A DNA stretch of 39,166 nucleotides from JBGTBQ01 sp041749275 (GTDB lineage Bacteria > Acidobacteriota > Blastocatellia > Pyrinomonadales > Pyrinomonadaceae). A program made the position numbers and the translations under genes. The stretch is from the NCBI GenBank assembly GCA_041749275.1, contig JBGTBQ010000183.1, positions 1 through 39,166 on the forward strand, written 5' to 3'. The notes beneath the pieces are model-generated. The model saw only the letters and a list, made by a program, of their open reading frames with translations. It was not told the DNA's origin and ran no database searches. Of the stretch, positions 7,818 through 17,051 are shown one piece after another. Positions within the stretch are counted from its first letter, which is position 1; each line of letters starts with the position of its first letter.

Positions 7818-8345
7818 TCAGTTCACACGCGCCTGCATACGGCGCAACGCCTGCGCGGCCTGCGAGAAATCCGGCTGCTGTGCGAGGGCGAGGCCGTAGT
7901 GGCGCGCGGCGTCGAGGGGCCGGTGGCGTTGCTCGTAGATGCGACCGAGGTTGAAGTGCGGGAAGGCGCGGGCCTCGTAGCGCGGAGCGTGGAGCGCGAG
8001 GCGGAGCCACGGGACGCACGACCAGAGATCGCCCTGCGCGATGAGATAGCTGCCGATGTCGTTGTAGGGATTGCCTAAAGTCGCGTCCACGCGAATCGCT
8101 TCGAGGCACTCGTCTATCGCGTCCTTGTAACGCTCCTGAAAGCTGTAGACCCAGCCGAGAAAGGTGTGCGCCTCGGCGGTCGGGTAGGTCTCAATGGAGC
8201 GGCGATAGAGTTCAATCGCGCCGTCGTAGTCTTTCTCGACCTGCGCGCGATAGGCGTTCTCGAAAAGCTCGATGGCGCGAAGCTTGGCGCCTGTTGGGTG
8301 ATCGTCTTCGTCGAACATAAGCAACACACTTGTCGGCGCATTCAC
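7818..8345 (-). CDS. Tetratricopeptide repeat protein
   Basis: A 175-residue helical protein made largely of TPR units (about residues 20-170; for example YDGAIELYRRSIETYPTAEA and YKDAIDECLEAIRVDATLGN). There is no signal peptide, so it is probably a cytoplasmic protein-interaction scaffold. The longest frame starts with GTG at 8345. An ATG at 8318 (MFDEDDHPTG) is an alternative, and neither start has a clear ribosome binding site. It is transcribed in the same direction as the upstream 5'-nucleotidase gene, with an inverted repeat in between. No specific partner can be named. Confidence 0.8.
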   Translation of the reverse strand: MNAPTSVLLMFDEDDHPTGAKLRAIELFENAYRAQVEKDYDGAIELYRRSIETYPTAEAHTFLGWVYSFQERYKDAIDECLEAIRVDATLGNPYNDIGSYLIAQGDLWSCVPWLRLALHAPRYEARAFPHFNLGRIYEQRHRPLDAARHYGLALAQQPDFSQAAQALRRMQARVN

Positions 8346-8351
8346 GATTAG

Positions 8352-8416
8352 TTCAGAGTTCAGGCTTGCGCCTGTTCCTTTTCAAATTTAGCAGTCCGAA
8401 GGCTGGACTCTGAACG
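8352..8416. repeat. Heptad-phased imperfect inverted repeat
   Basis: Arms 8352-8368 and 8400-8416 are complementary at 15 of 17 positions. The left arm starts with two 7-mers, gttcaga and gttcagg. The element fills the short gap between the 5'-nucleotidase stop (8431) and the TPR gene start (8345), both on the minus strand. It is a smaller member of the intergenic element family. Confidence 0.65.
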
Positions 8417-8430
8417 CGTACACCTTTCGG

Positions 8431-10011
8431 CTATCTGCCGCCCGCCGCCGCCGCGGTCTTGCACGGTTTTTCGTCGGCGGGCTGGTCGAGGCGCTCGACG
8501 CGTCCGTCCATGCGCGGCGCGAATGATTTGGCGTCGGCAATCGCGCGCCGCAACACCTCATTGTCAACCAGCCTCTCTTTCAAGATGTTCGCGTGTCCTT
8601 TGAGCACCGCATACTGGTCGCCGCCCTCGGCGAGATACTTGGTCGTCACGAGCGTGTATTTCTTCTTCAGGTCGAGCGGTTGACCGCCGACGGTCACGGA
8701 TTTTACGCGCGCGCCCGGCAGGAGCGTCGTGTCAAAAGAGTAGCGCAAGCCCGACACCTGCGGGAAGCGGCCCGGCTCCGCGCCGGGGGCGCTGCGGCTG
8801 ACGCCGTGTTCGAGCGCCTGTAAAAGAGTCTCGCCCGTCACCTCGATCTTCACAAGGTCGTTGCCAAAGGGGAGGATCGAAAGCACGTCACGCATCGTCA
8901 GATCGCCCGCCGAAATAATCGTATCGGCGCGAATCGAGCCGCCGTTGACGAGGGCGACATCCGCCCCGGCGGCCTTGCGAAAGGCGTCGGCGATAAAGCC
9001 GGCGATGTTGGTCTCCATGGTGCGGCTCGGCTCGCTGCGTGCATCGAGCGCGACTTCACTGCGCCCGACCACCTGCGCGAGTTCCGTCAGTTTCGCCGCG
9101 TATTTTTCGGTGACGGCGGCGAAGACCGGGTCGTCGGCGACCGACTGGTTGACGGGGATAATCTCCCAGTCAATGCTCTCGACCTTGCCGGTCTTCGGGT
9201 CAATGTTCAAATCAATGCGCCCCAACTCGCGCCCGTCCGCCGTCATCTTGAAGATGGGGACGCCCGCCGAGGAAGACTGCAAGAGCGTGTGCTCGTGGCC
9301 GCCGATAATCACGTCAATGCCGGGCGCGCAGCGCGCGAGCTGTTTGTCCTCGGCCATCGAGAGATGCGTCAGCGCGATGACGACGCCCGCGCCCGCCGCG
9401 CGTATTTGCGGGATAATCTTTTTCGCCGTCTCGCACGAGTCGCGGAACTCCACGTCGGGGCCGGGGCTGGAAGTGCTCTTCGTTTCGGGCAGCGTGATGC
9501 CGAACAGCCCGACCTTCGCGCCGTCGAACTCTTTGATCTCGAAGAGCGGCGTGTCGCCGAACGTCTTGCCGGTCTTCACATCAATCACGTTCGCGCCGAG
9601 CCACTTGAATTTCGACTCCGCGATGCGCTCGCGCAGCACGCCGGGGCCAAAGTCGAATTCGTGATTGCCGAAGACGGAATAGTCGAGACCGATGTTGTTC
9701 CACGCGTCAATCATCTGCCGGCCCTTGTAGGTGATGGACTCGACCGACGGCGAGATGGTATCGCCCGACAACAGAAAGAGCGTGTTCGGCGAGCGGCGCA
9801 GAATCTCTTTGCGGAGCGTCGAGACGCGCGCCAGCCCGCCCGCCGCGCCACGCTCGACGGGCGTGAACTGGTACACGTCGTTGACCTGTAGGAGCGTGAC
9901 GCGCACCTTGCAATCGCGCGCCGTCTGCTGCGCCGTGGCGGGCAGAAAAGCGGCGAGCGCGAGCAACGCGGCGAGCGCGGCGCGGCGTGTCCGTGGGAGC
10001 ATGAATGCCAT
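8431..10011 (-). CDS. Secreted 5'-nucleotidase / metallophosphatase (UshA-like)
   Basis: A 526-residue protein with a signal peptide (about 1-28, ending PATAQ). The N-terminal calcineurin-like phosphoesterase domain carries LQVNDVYQF, LSGDTISPS, GNHEFDFG, ALTHLS and GGHEHT, which are the metal ligands of the family. The first motif has Tyr where UshA has His (ND-x-H). The C-terminal 5'-nucleotidase domain carries NGGSIRADTIISAGDLT and the segment LPFGNDLVKIEVTG. It probably dephosphorylates nucleotides or cyclic phosphates in the periplasm for phosphate and nucleoside scavenging. The ATG at 10011 is supported by AAGGAAGG about 10 nt upstream. It is divergent from pepA, with a 137-bp gap. Confidence 0.9.
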   Translation of the reverse strand: MAFMLPRTRRAALAALLALAAFLPATAQQTARDCKVRVTLLQVNDVYQFTPVERGAAGGLARVSTLRKEILRRSPNTLFLLSGDTISPSVESITYKGRQMIDAWNNIGLDYSVFGNHEFDFGPGVLRERIAESKFKWLGANVIDVKTGKTFGDTPLFEIKEFDGAKVGLFGITLPETKSTSSPGPDVEFRDSCETAKKIIPQIRAAGAGVVIALTHLSMAEDKQLARCAPGIDVIIGGHEHTLLQSSSAGVPIFKMTADGRELGRIDLNIDPKTGKVESIDWEIIPVNQSVADDPVFAAVTEKYAAKLTELAQVVGRSEVALDARSEPSRTMETNIAGFIADAFRKAAGADVALVNGGSIRADTIISAGDLTMRDVLSILPFGNDLVKIEVTGETLLQALEHGVSRSAPGAEPGRFPQVSGLRYSFDTTLLPGARVKSVTVGGQPLDLKKKYTLVTTKYLAEGGDQYAVLKGHANILKERLVDNEVLRRAIADAKSFAPRMDGRVERLDQPADEKPCKTAAAAGGR

Positions 10012-10148
10012 CTGAAAAAATCCTTCCTTGATGAATATCGCGGGACGAATTATCCGCGCCGATGCGGTCTATTAGGTCAAGTTCGAGAGTTTGAATTATA
10101 CTCGTCGCGGACGAAACGCACCAAACTTACCTTTAAAAATCACTTTCA

Positions 10149-11672
10149 ATGACCAAACCGAAAAGTCTGATTGTCGAACTCAACAGAGAGATTGTCTCTC
10201 CGGGCACGGGCGCGAGTGTGCTGGCTGTCGGCGTCTTCGCTGACGCGCCGCACATCGCCGGCGCGGAAGCTTTGGGCGCGGAGCTGCGACAGCTTTGCGA
10301 ACAAGTAGTCGGCGACGGCGAGTTCAAAGGCGAAGAGGAGACCGCCCTACTCGTTCACATCGCGGGCGAGGCAGGCGCGCGCGCGGCGGAAGCTGGCAGC
10401 GGCGCCCGGCGCGTCCTGCTCGTCGGCCTCGGCAGGCGCGATGATTTAAAAGCCGCGACGCTCCGTCGCGCGGCCTCCGTCGCCGTGCGCTCCGCACGCG
10501 ACGCGCACGCACGCGAGCTTCACTTCGTCATGCCGCAAACGTCCGGCGACGCGAAGGGTTCGGCGGGCGCGCTCGCCGAAGGCGCGCACCTCGGACTCTA
10601 CAACGGCGACTTTTACCGGAACCACGAAGAGGCAGTACACGCGCTCGAACGTTTTGCAATCATCATGTCCCGGACGGATGGCGGCGCGGGCGAGGAGATC
10701 GAGCACGCACGCGTCATCGCCGAGTCGGTGAACTGGGCGCGCGCGCTGGCAGACGAGCCGGGCGCGAGCCTGCCTCCGCGCGAGTTCGCGCGCCGCGCGG
10801 CGGAGATGGCCGAAGAGTTTGGTCTGCGCGTCGAGTCTCTCAACGCCGAAGAGATTCGCGCGTGCGGGATGGGCGCGCTCGTCGGCGTCGGGCAGGGGTC
10901 GGAGAATGAGCCGGCGCTGATTGTTGTGCGCTACGAGCCGGAGGGCGCGAGCGAAGAGGGCGAGTTGTACGCCTTCGTCGGCAAGGGCATCACGTTCGAC
11001 ACGGGCGGCATCTCGCTCAAGAAACCCGCCGGGATGGAGGAGATGAAGTCCGACATGGCCGGCGGCGCGGCGGCGCTCGGCGCGCTGCGCGCCATCGCGC
11101 AACTGAAACCGAAGCGGCGCGTCGTGGCCGTCGTCCCCTCAGCCGAGAACATGCCTTCGGGCCGCGCTATCAAGCCCGGCGACATCGTTCGCACGCTCGC
11201 CGGTTACACGATTGAAGTCGTGGACACGGACGCCGAAGGCCGCCTCGTTCTCGTGGACGGCATCGCCTACGCGAAGCAACTCGGCGCGACGCGCATCGTT
11301 GATCTGGCGACGCTCACCGGCTCGATCATCGTCGCCCTCGGCACGCACCGCGCCGGGCTGTTCAGCAACGACGACGGTTGGGCCGCCGCCGTCGAAGCCG
11401 CGTCCCGGCGCGCGGGTGAACCCGTCTGGCGGATGCCCGCGACCGACGATTACAAAAAGAGAATCGAGAGCATGATCGCCGACTTCAAGAACTACGGCGG
11501 CAAACCGGACGCCTCCGCCGCCGCGCTGCTTCTCAGCAAGTTCGCGGGCGACACGCCGTGGGTGCACTTGGACATCGCCGGCACGGCTTGGTACGACGAC
11601 GCGACACCACACGCGCCGAAGGGGGCGAGCGGCGCGGGCGTCCGCACGCTCGTCGAACTCGTGTGCGGTTAA
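10149..11672 (+). CDS. pepA: Leucyl aminopeptidase, peptidase M17
   Basis: A 507-residue cytosolic aminopeptidase of the PepA family, which removes N-terminal residues with two metal ions. Catalytic segments are complete: VGKGITFDTGGISLKK (metal-binding Lys and Asp), MKSDMAGGAA, and the M17 signature as NTDAEGRL-equivalent DTDAEGRLVLVDG. The N-terminal 170 residues form the less conserved domain typical of M17. A TATACT at 10097-10102 may be the -10 of its promoter, but no convincing -35 is visible and there is no Shine-Dalgarno sequence before the ATG. PepA homologues of some bacteria also bind DNA. Nothing here tests that. Confidence 0.93.
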   Translation: MTKPKSLIVELNREIVSPGTGASVLAVGVFADAPHIAGAEALGAELRQLCEQVVGDGEFKGEEETALLVHIAGEAGARAAEAGSGARRVLLVGLGRRDDLKAATLRRAASVAVRSARDAHARELHFVMPQTSGDAKGSAGALAEGAHLGLYNGDFYRNHEEAVHALERFAIIMSRTDGGAGEEIEHARVIAESVNWARALADEPGASLPPREFARRAAEMAEEFGLRVESLNAEEIRACGMGALVGVGQGSENEPALIVVRYEPEGASEEGELYAFVGKGITFDTGGISLKKPAGMEEMKSDMAGGAAALGALRAIAQLKPKRRVVAVVPSAENMPSGRAIKPGDIVRTLAGYTIEVVDTDAEGRLVLVDGIAYAKQLGATRIVDLATLTGSIIVALGTHRAGLFSNDDGWAAAVEAASRRAGEPVWRMPATDDYKKRIESMIADFKNYGGKPDASAAALLLSKFAGDTPWVHLDIAGTAWYDDATPHAPKGASGAGVRTLVELVCG

Positions 11673-11711
11673 ACGTGGCGGCAGTCGAAGCGGAATGCTT
11701 TTTACAGTTCG

Positions 11712-14243
11712 TCAGTTGATCGCCGTCGAGGCGAGGTCGCCCGTGTTCAGGTCAGCGACCTGCTCAGGCTTGACGCGACCGCGTGACTGCCGCCGGTGGT
11801 CGGACTTGGCGGCGTACATCGCCTCGTCCGCGGCGATGAGAAGCTGATCCAGCGTCTCGCCATTCGTCCCATAGCTGGCGGCGCCGACCGAGATGCCGAC
11901 GCGTGCGTGCCGGCCTCCCAGCACGTGCAGTTCGAAACGCGAGACGGCGGACTCGATGCGCTCGCGCAGTTCCTCCACCTGTTCCGTAGTTAAATCCTGC
12001 ACGATGGCGACGAACTCATCTCCCGCGTAGCGCGCGAGGAAGTCGTACTCGCGGAGCTGCGCTTGCAGAATGCGCGCCACCTCGCGGAGCATCTGGTCGC
12101 CGGTCTTGTGGCCGAAAGTGTCGTTGACCTGTTTGAAGTGGTCGAGGTCGAGCATGATGAGTTGGAAAGGCCGACCCGTGCGGCGGGCGCGCGAGGCGTC
12201 CTGCTCGAAACGCAGGTCTATCGCGCGTGCGTTCGGCAGCCCCGTCAGCGTGTCGGTCAAGGCGTTCGACTCCGCCTCGGCATGCTGCACGGCGTTGGCG
12301 AGCGCGTCCGAAGCGAGACGCGCGACCGTATCCAACAGGCGTAAGTGGTCGTCGGCATAGCTGCCCGGCTCGTGCGCGTAGACGACGAGCGCGCCCAGAA
12401 GCTGTTCGTCGCGGACGAGCGGCAGCGCCACCATCGAATGAAACTCGCAGCCTTCCGTCAGCTCGACGCCCTTGAAGTCGAGCATCGGGTCAAGCAGGTA
12501 TGAGGATTGGCGGTTGGCGAGTACGAAACCGACGACGCCCTCGCCGGGAGTCGCCGTGCGCCCTTGCACCGACTCGGCGTGGCTGCCCGCGACGTGCGCC
12601 GCCGTCGCGTAGCCCTTCGCTTCGTCGTACAGATAGACCGCGCACAAATCGAACGGGACGACTTGGCCGATCTTATTGACAAGCACCGAGACCGTCTCTT
12701 CGAGGTCAAGCGTCGAGCCGAAGGTGCGCGCGATTTCGTAGAGCGCGAAGCCTTCGCGGTGCGCGTTCTTGATCTGGTTGAGATATTCGGGCGCGGCGTT
12801 GTCCTGCATCCCGCGCGGCGCGGGCGGCGCGGAAGCGTGCGCGTCGTCAAGCAACGCGCGCGCGTCGGACTCGGCGCTGGTGAATCCGTGCTGGTCGAGA
12901 CCGAACGCGGCGATCTCACGCTCGAACGTGGGCAGTTGTTCGAGGAAGAGTTCGACGACGCGCGGGTCGAAGTGCGTGCCCGCGCCGCGCCGGAGCAGCG
13001 CGCACGCCTCTTCGATGGTGCGTCCCTGCCGGAACGGGCGGTCTTCGCGGGTCGAGTCGAAGCAGTCCACGACGGAGAGGACGCGCGCCGTCACCGGTAT
13101 CTCCTCGCCCCGCAAACCTTCGGGGTAGCCGCCGCCGTCCCACTGCTCGTGGTGATAGAGCACGATGGGCACGACCGGATAGGGGAACCCGACACGTTCG
13201 AGAATCTGCGCCCCCACCGACGTGTGAATCTTCATCTTCTCGAACTCGGCGTGCGTCAGCTTGCCCGGCTTGTTCAGGATGTGAGCGGGTACGGCCAGTT
13301 TGCCCACGTCGTGCAGCATCGCGCCCGCGCGCAACGCCTTGATCTCGTCCTCCGAGAGGCCCATCAACTCGCCCATGCGCGCGCAATAATGCTGGACGCG
13401 ACGGACGTGGAAGTGCGTCGTTTGGTCTTTGGCGTCAATCGCGGTGGCGAGCGCCTCGACGGTGGCGAGATGGATGCGGCTCATCTCGGCGGCCTCGCGC
13501 GTCTGCGCGGCCACGCGCTCGAAGTAAATCCGGTAGGTCGCGTAAGAGGCCACGATGACCGGCACGCTGAGGAGGACATAGAGCAGCCCGAAGGTCATCA
13601 TCGCCGCGTAGACGACGCCCGCCGCGACCGCCGCGGCAAAGAACGTCCACGAAGTCCAGAGGTAGCCGTCACGCCAGCACTGCCAGACGGAGCGGCGGCT
13701 CTTTAGCGCGATGAGCGTGGCGACGAACATCCCGTTCAGGAAGTATTGCACGAGCGCCATCAGCACCAGCGGCAGCGCGAGTTGGTCGAGCGAGAGTGCG
13801 TTAACGCTCCCGACGGGGTGGCGCGCGACGCCGGCATAAGCCGCGAGCGAAAAATAGAAGGCGTGGCCGGCGACGAAGACGGTCACGGCCATGCCGGCGG
13901 GGGCGGCGATCCAACTCGTCGCGCGCCGCGTCGTCCGAACGGAACTGGTCAAGAGGTCAATCACGCCGAGCACGACGCCCGCCGGAATACCGAGGAAGAT
14001 CGTGCCGAGGAAGATGAAGGCATCGCCCGCCGTCACGCTCGCCATCGTGCCGGGGATGCGGACGGGGCGGAGGCTGGAGAGCACGACGAGGCTGGCGAGG
14101 ACGAGAAGCTGCGCCCACTCGCGGAGTCCGAGCGCGAAGCAGCCGTAGACGCCCCACACCCCGGCGCACGCGCCGAGCAGCACGACCGCCAGCCAGTAGG
14201 CGCGCGCTACGCGGTTGTAGTCGGACATGTCTATGAGCGCCAC
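11712..14243 (-). CDS. Membrane-anchored HD-GYP / GAF / GGDEF c-di-GMP protein
   Basis: An 843-residue protein. Residues 14-235 hold about seven to eight hydrophobic membrane segments. An HD-GYP phosphodiesterase domain follows (about 255-440; LHDVGK at 310-315, HHEQWDGGGYP at 364-374). Then come a GAF domain (about 515-655) and a GGDEF diguanylate cyclase domain (about 662-830) with active-site variant AGDEF at 740-744 and an intact inhibitory RxxD (R731, D734). Synthesis and breakdown of c-di-GMP would thus sit in one chain, with the phosphodiesterase between membrane domain and sensor. HD-GYP domains more often lie at the C-terminus. The start is GTG at 14243 with AGGAGGG 5 nt upstream. 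Upstream DNA carries a perfect 21-bp hairpin. Confidence 0.92.
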   Translation of the reverse strand: MALIDMSDYNRVARAYWLAVVLLGACAGVWGVYGCFALGLREWAQLLVLASLVVLSSLRPVRIPGTMASVTAGDAFIFLGTIFLGIPAGVVLGVIDLLTSSVRTTRRATSWIAAPAGMAVTVFVAGHAFYFSLAAYAGVARHPVGSVNALSLDQLALPLVLMALVQYFLNGMFVATLIALKSRRSVWQCWRDGYLWTSWTFFAAAVAAGVVYAAMMTFGLLYVLLSVPVIVASYATYRIYFERVAAQTREAAEMSRIHLATVEALATAIDAKDQTTHFHVRRVQHYCARMGELMGLSEDEIKALRAGAMLHDVGKLAVPAHILNKPGKLTHAEFEKMKIHTSVGAQILERVGFPYPVVPIVLYHHEQWDGGGYPEGLRGEEIPVTARVLSVVDCFDSTREDRPFRQGRTIEEACALLRRGAGTHFDPRVVELFLEQLPTFEREIAAFGLDQHGFTSAESDARALLDDAHASAPPAPRGMQDNAAPEYLNQIKNAHREGFALYEIARTFGSTLDLEETVSVLVNKIGQVVPFDLCAVYLYDEAKGYATAAHVAGSHAESVQGRTATPGEGVVGFVLANRQSSYLLDPMLDFKGVELTEGCEFHSMVALPLVRDEQLLGALVVYAHEPGSYADDHLRLLDTVARLASDALANAVQHAEAESNALTDTLTGLPNARAIDLRFEQDASRARRTGRPFQLIMLDLDHFKQVNDTFGHKTGDQMLREVARILQAQLREYDFLARYAGDEFVAIVQDLTTEQVEELRERIESAVSRFELHVLGGRHARVGISVGAASYGTNGETLDQLLIAADEAMYAAKSDHRRQSRGRVKPEQVADLNTGDLASTAIN

Positions 14244-14262
14244 CCAAGCCCTCCTAATCTCT

Positions 14263-14347
14263 GAGAAAGGGAGACGTGGAGAAAGGGAGATGGGGAGATA
14301 AAAGCTGTCACGTCACATACCTCCCCTTCTCCACGTCTCCCTTTCTC
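14263..14347. repeat. Perfect 21-bp inverted repeat upstream of the c-di-GMP gene
   Basis: Arms 14263-14283 and 14327-14347 are perfectly complementary. The GA-rich left side continues with further ggagaaa/gggagat words to 14300. It lies 20 bp upstream of the GTG start at 14243, on the gene's leader side. This is the clearest case where an element of this family lies 5' of a gene rather than 3'. Confidence 0.88.
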
Positions 14348-15246
14348 CATGTCCGCTTCTGATTCCGCAATCCACAGGTTCTCAAAAATGACCGTCGCCG
14401 GTGGCAGGGCCGGGAGCAACTCGGCCCGCGCCACCGGCGACGGAGGGGGCAAGAGGCGGGCATCTCTTGTGGCACTCGCCCGCCAATTGGGGTGAGAAAC
14501 AGTCCGGCGCCTTTCAAATGCAACGCGCATCTGGGGCGCGCGTCGAAGCGCCAAACTTTTGCGGCTTTACGAACCCCGTGCGGTGGGTTCGTGAAGCGCC
14601 CGTGGGCGCCTCTGCAAGCCGCGCTTTCTTCAATTAACAACTACCGTGCCGCGCGCACGCGAGCGCAATGCTCCGCACGGAACAGCGAAAAGGCTCGATT
14701 ATGTAACTGGTAACGCGGCGACGCGCGGCGGCGAAGAAGCGCGGCGGTCAGGGTGACGGGTCAGGATGATTGGACGTTCAAAAAGAGAGGCGACAGTCGG
14801 CAGGGGCGGGAGGCAGGCAAGAAATATCGATGTGAGATTCGAGATTTCAAAGCGACCTACCGGCTGGAAAAATCATGCGAGGATCGTTCATGTTGGTTAG
14901 TGCAACTTGGCATCAACCCGAAATTCGATGACCTGCGTTCTGATTCACGTTTTTTTAACTTGGCGCCACGAGTCGGCGTTCCAGTGTAAGTAGACGAATG
15001 CAGCGCGGGAGGCGATGCTTCACGTCGCCTCCCGCCGCTTAAATTTTCGTCATCATTTTTGTTCAACTCGTCCCTGAATCCCGCGCCTCGTCACATATCC
15101 ATTCCTTTCCGCGCCGTGTTGAAATATAATTCGCCGCTCTGCGTTAGATATCTGCGTCCGTCACGCGCTCTATTGTTTCCAAAGAAGTTGGAGCACCCCG
15201 CAAGCTCAATTGATTCCGCCAGACTTGGGGCGACGTTGGTTCCCCC
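14348..15246. other. Gene-poor, hairpin-rich intergenic region
   Basis: No ORF here has a family signature or convincing start. Three GC-rich hairpins stand close together: 14392-14404 with 14431-14443 (13 bp, with an inner 6-bp stem gggccg/cggccc), 14456-14461 with 14478-14483, and cgaacccc/gtgggttcg near 14570-14591. A further hairpin, 15005-15015 with 15025-15035 (11 bp), precedes the tldD gene. TATAAT at 15125-15130 could be the -10 of a tldD promoter, but the -35 is poor. The first three hairpins might belong to a structured RNA or be degenerate REP-type repeats. I cannot decide between these. Confidence 0.5.
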
Positions 15247-15261
15247 GGAAGGATGATGAAG

Positions 15262-16800
15262 ATGAAAAGACGCGACTTTATGATGAAAGGCTCGATTGCC
15301 ATGGCCGCCGTCGCCACGAGCGATCTCTGGGTCAGCCGGATCATCGCCGGTGAGAAGACTCCGAACAACCTCGCCATCCTCGATACCTATTTTCAGGTGA
15401 GCAAGGAAGACATGGACAAGCTGCTCGGCGCGGCTCTCTCGAAGGGCGCCGACTTCGCCGACCTCTTCTTCGAGTACCGCATCTCTTCGGCGCTCTCGTT
15501 TGAAGAGGATCAGGTCAAGTCGGCCCGGCGCGGCATCGTCTCCGGCGTCGGCATCCGCGCCATCAAGGGCGATCAGGTTGGCTACGCCTTCTCCGAAGAG
15601 ATGACGCTCGACAAGATGAAAGAAGCCGCCCTGTCAGCCGCCGCCATCGCCAACGACAAGCTCGCGCGCGTCAAATCCATCGGCGTCAGCGAACTCCGTC
15701 CGAAGAACCTCTACCCGGTCGCTGACCTTGTCACCTCCGCCGACTTGGGCAAGAAGCTCGCGCTCATCAAGGAGGCCAACGAGGCTGCGAAGGCTTACAG
15801 CCCGAAGATCATCCGCGTACAGGTCTTCTTCAACGACGAAGTGAAATACCTCGCCTACGCGAACAGTGAAGGACGGATGTGGCAGGACATGCAGCCCGTC
15901 TTCACCTTCACCGCCGGTTGCATCGCCGAAGAGGGCAAGAACCGCCAGCAGTCTTACGAGACCGGCGGCGGGCGCATCGGCCTCGAATACTTCAACAAGA
16001 AGCGCAAGGCCGCCGACATTGCCAAAGAGGCCGCGCGGCTCGCCGTCCAGAACCTTGCCGCCGAAGAGGCCGACGCCGGCCCGCAGACCATCGTGCTCGG
16101 CCCCGGCGACTCGGCGGTGCTCTTGCACGAGGCCGTGGGGCACGGACTCGAAGCCGATTTCAACTGGAAGAAGCTCTCGAACTATTCGGGGCGCGTCGGC
16201 CAGCAGGTCGCCTCCGAGCACTGCACGATCATTGACGAGGGATTGTTCGAGAACATGCGCGGCACGATCAACGTGGACGACGAAGGGAATGCTCCGACCG
16301 CGACCACGCTCATCGAGAAGGGAACTCTGCGCGGTTACATGTGCGACCGCATCAGTTCGAAGCAACTCGGCGTCAAGCCCACGGGCAACGGGCGGCGCGA
16401 GGCATACAACTACGCGCCGATGGCGCGCATGACGAATACCTACATGCTGCCCGGCAAGTATGACCCCGAAGAGATCATCAAGAGCACGAAGAGCGGCATC
16501 TACGCCAAGCGCTTCGCGGGCGGGCAGGTGGACATCACCAAAGGCGACTTCACCTTCACCGTCACCGAGAGCTTCCGCATCGAGGACGGCAAACTGACGG
16601 CTCCGCTCAAGGACGTGACGCTCATCGGCAACGGGCCGGACGTGATGACGAAGGTGACGATGGTCGGCAAAGACCTCAAGTTCGCCGACGGCGGCTGGAC
16701 GTGCGGTAAGAACGGGCAGAGCGTGCCGGTCGGCATGGGCATCCCGACAACCAAAGTGTCGGAGATTACCGTCGGCGGCACGAAGGTCAAGAAGGCTTAA
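15262..16800 (+). CDS. tldD: TldD-family metallopeptidase with twin-arginine signal
   Basis: TldD works with TldE as a zinc protease that trims unfolded peptides and modified-peptide precursors. This protein (512 residues from 15262) has the HExxxH zinc motif LLHEAVGHGLEADF and the GYMCDRISS segment typical of TldD. Unlike the usual cytosolic family, it begins MKRRDFMMKGSIAMAAVATS, a twin-arginine (RRDFM) signal with a hydrophobic stretch, so it is probably exported folded with its metal. GGAAGG at 15247-15252 gives 9-nt spacing to the ATG at 15262. ATGs at 15253 and 15256 are too close to it. The partner tldE follows 251 bp downstream, separated by a nested palindrome. Confidence 0.9.
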   Translation: MKRRDFMMKGSIAMAAVATSDLWVSRIIAGEKTPNNLAILDTYFQVSKEDMDKLLGAALSKGADFADLFFEYRISSALSFEEDQVKSARRGIVSGVGIRAIKGDQVGYAFSEEMTLDKMKEAALSAAAIANDKLARVKSIGVSELRPKNLYPVADLVTSADLGKKLALIKEANEAAKAYSPKIIRVQVFFNDEVKYLAYANSEGRMWQDMQPVFTFTAGCIAEEGKNRQQSYETGGGRIGLEYFNKKRKAADIAKEAARLAVQNLAAEEADAGPQTIVLGPGDSAVLLHEAVGHGLEADFNWKKLSNYSGRVGQQVASEHCTIIDEGLFENMRGTINVDDEGNAPTATTLIEKGTLRGYMCDRISSKQLGVKPTGNGRREAYNYAPMARMTNTYMLPGKYDPEEIIKSTKSGIYAKRFAGGQVDITKGDFTFTVTESFRIEDGKLTAPLKDVTLIGNGPDVMTKVTMVGKDLKFADGGWTCGKNGQSVPVGMGIPTTKVSEITVGGTKVKKA

Positions 16801-16810
16801 CGGCTCGGAG

Positions 16811-17022
16811 GCCGTTTGAAAATCCGTGGCGAAGACTGTTTGCCAAGCTCCGTTAGGAGCGAAATGTTTGTAGTTTTAAGAGTTGATAATTCAACCCAAG
16901 CTCCGTAGGAGCGGAATGTCAGAAACATTCCGCTCCTACGGAGCTGCGAACAACTACCAGCGATTATCTACAAACATTTCGCTCCTAACGGAGCTAAAAC
17001 CGCCTCGGCTTTTTCAAACGGC
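16811..17022. repeat. Triple-nested palindrome between tldD and tldE
   Basis: Three inverted repeats lie inside one another. The outer pair is 16811-16822 with 17011-17022 (12 bp, perfect). The middle pair is 16846-16873 with 16968-16995 (28 bp, perfect). The inner pair is 16899-16919 with 16925-16945 (21 bp, perfect, 5-nt loop). Middle and inner arms are themselves related (agctccgt(t)aggagcg(a/g)aatgt), so the element looks like one hairpin inserted in, or duplicated within, another. It contains no ORF and occupies nearly the whole 251-bp gap. It resembles a mobile REP/MITE-like unit. No target duplication is evident. Confidence 0.92.
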
Positions 17023-17051
17023 TTCATCAAGACGACGAAGGAGAAAATGAG

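Noticed and set aside
12507..13706. 399-codon frame opposite the HD-GYP region
   Set aside because: Shadow frame in GC-rich DNA; no start signal or domain.
14753..14989. 78-codon ORF in the gap before tldD
   Set aside because: No ribosome binding site, no recognisable pattern, and it is bounded by hairpins. Not supported as a gene.
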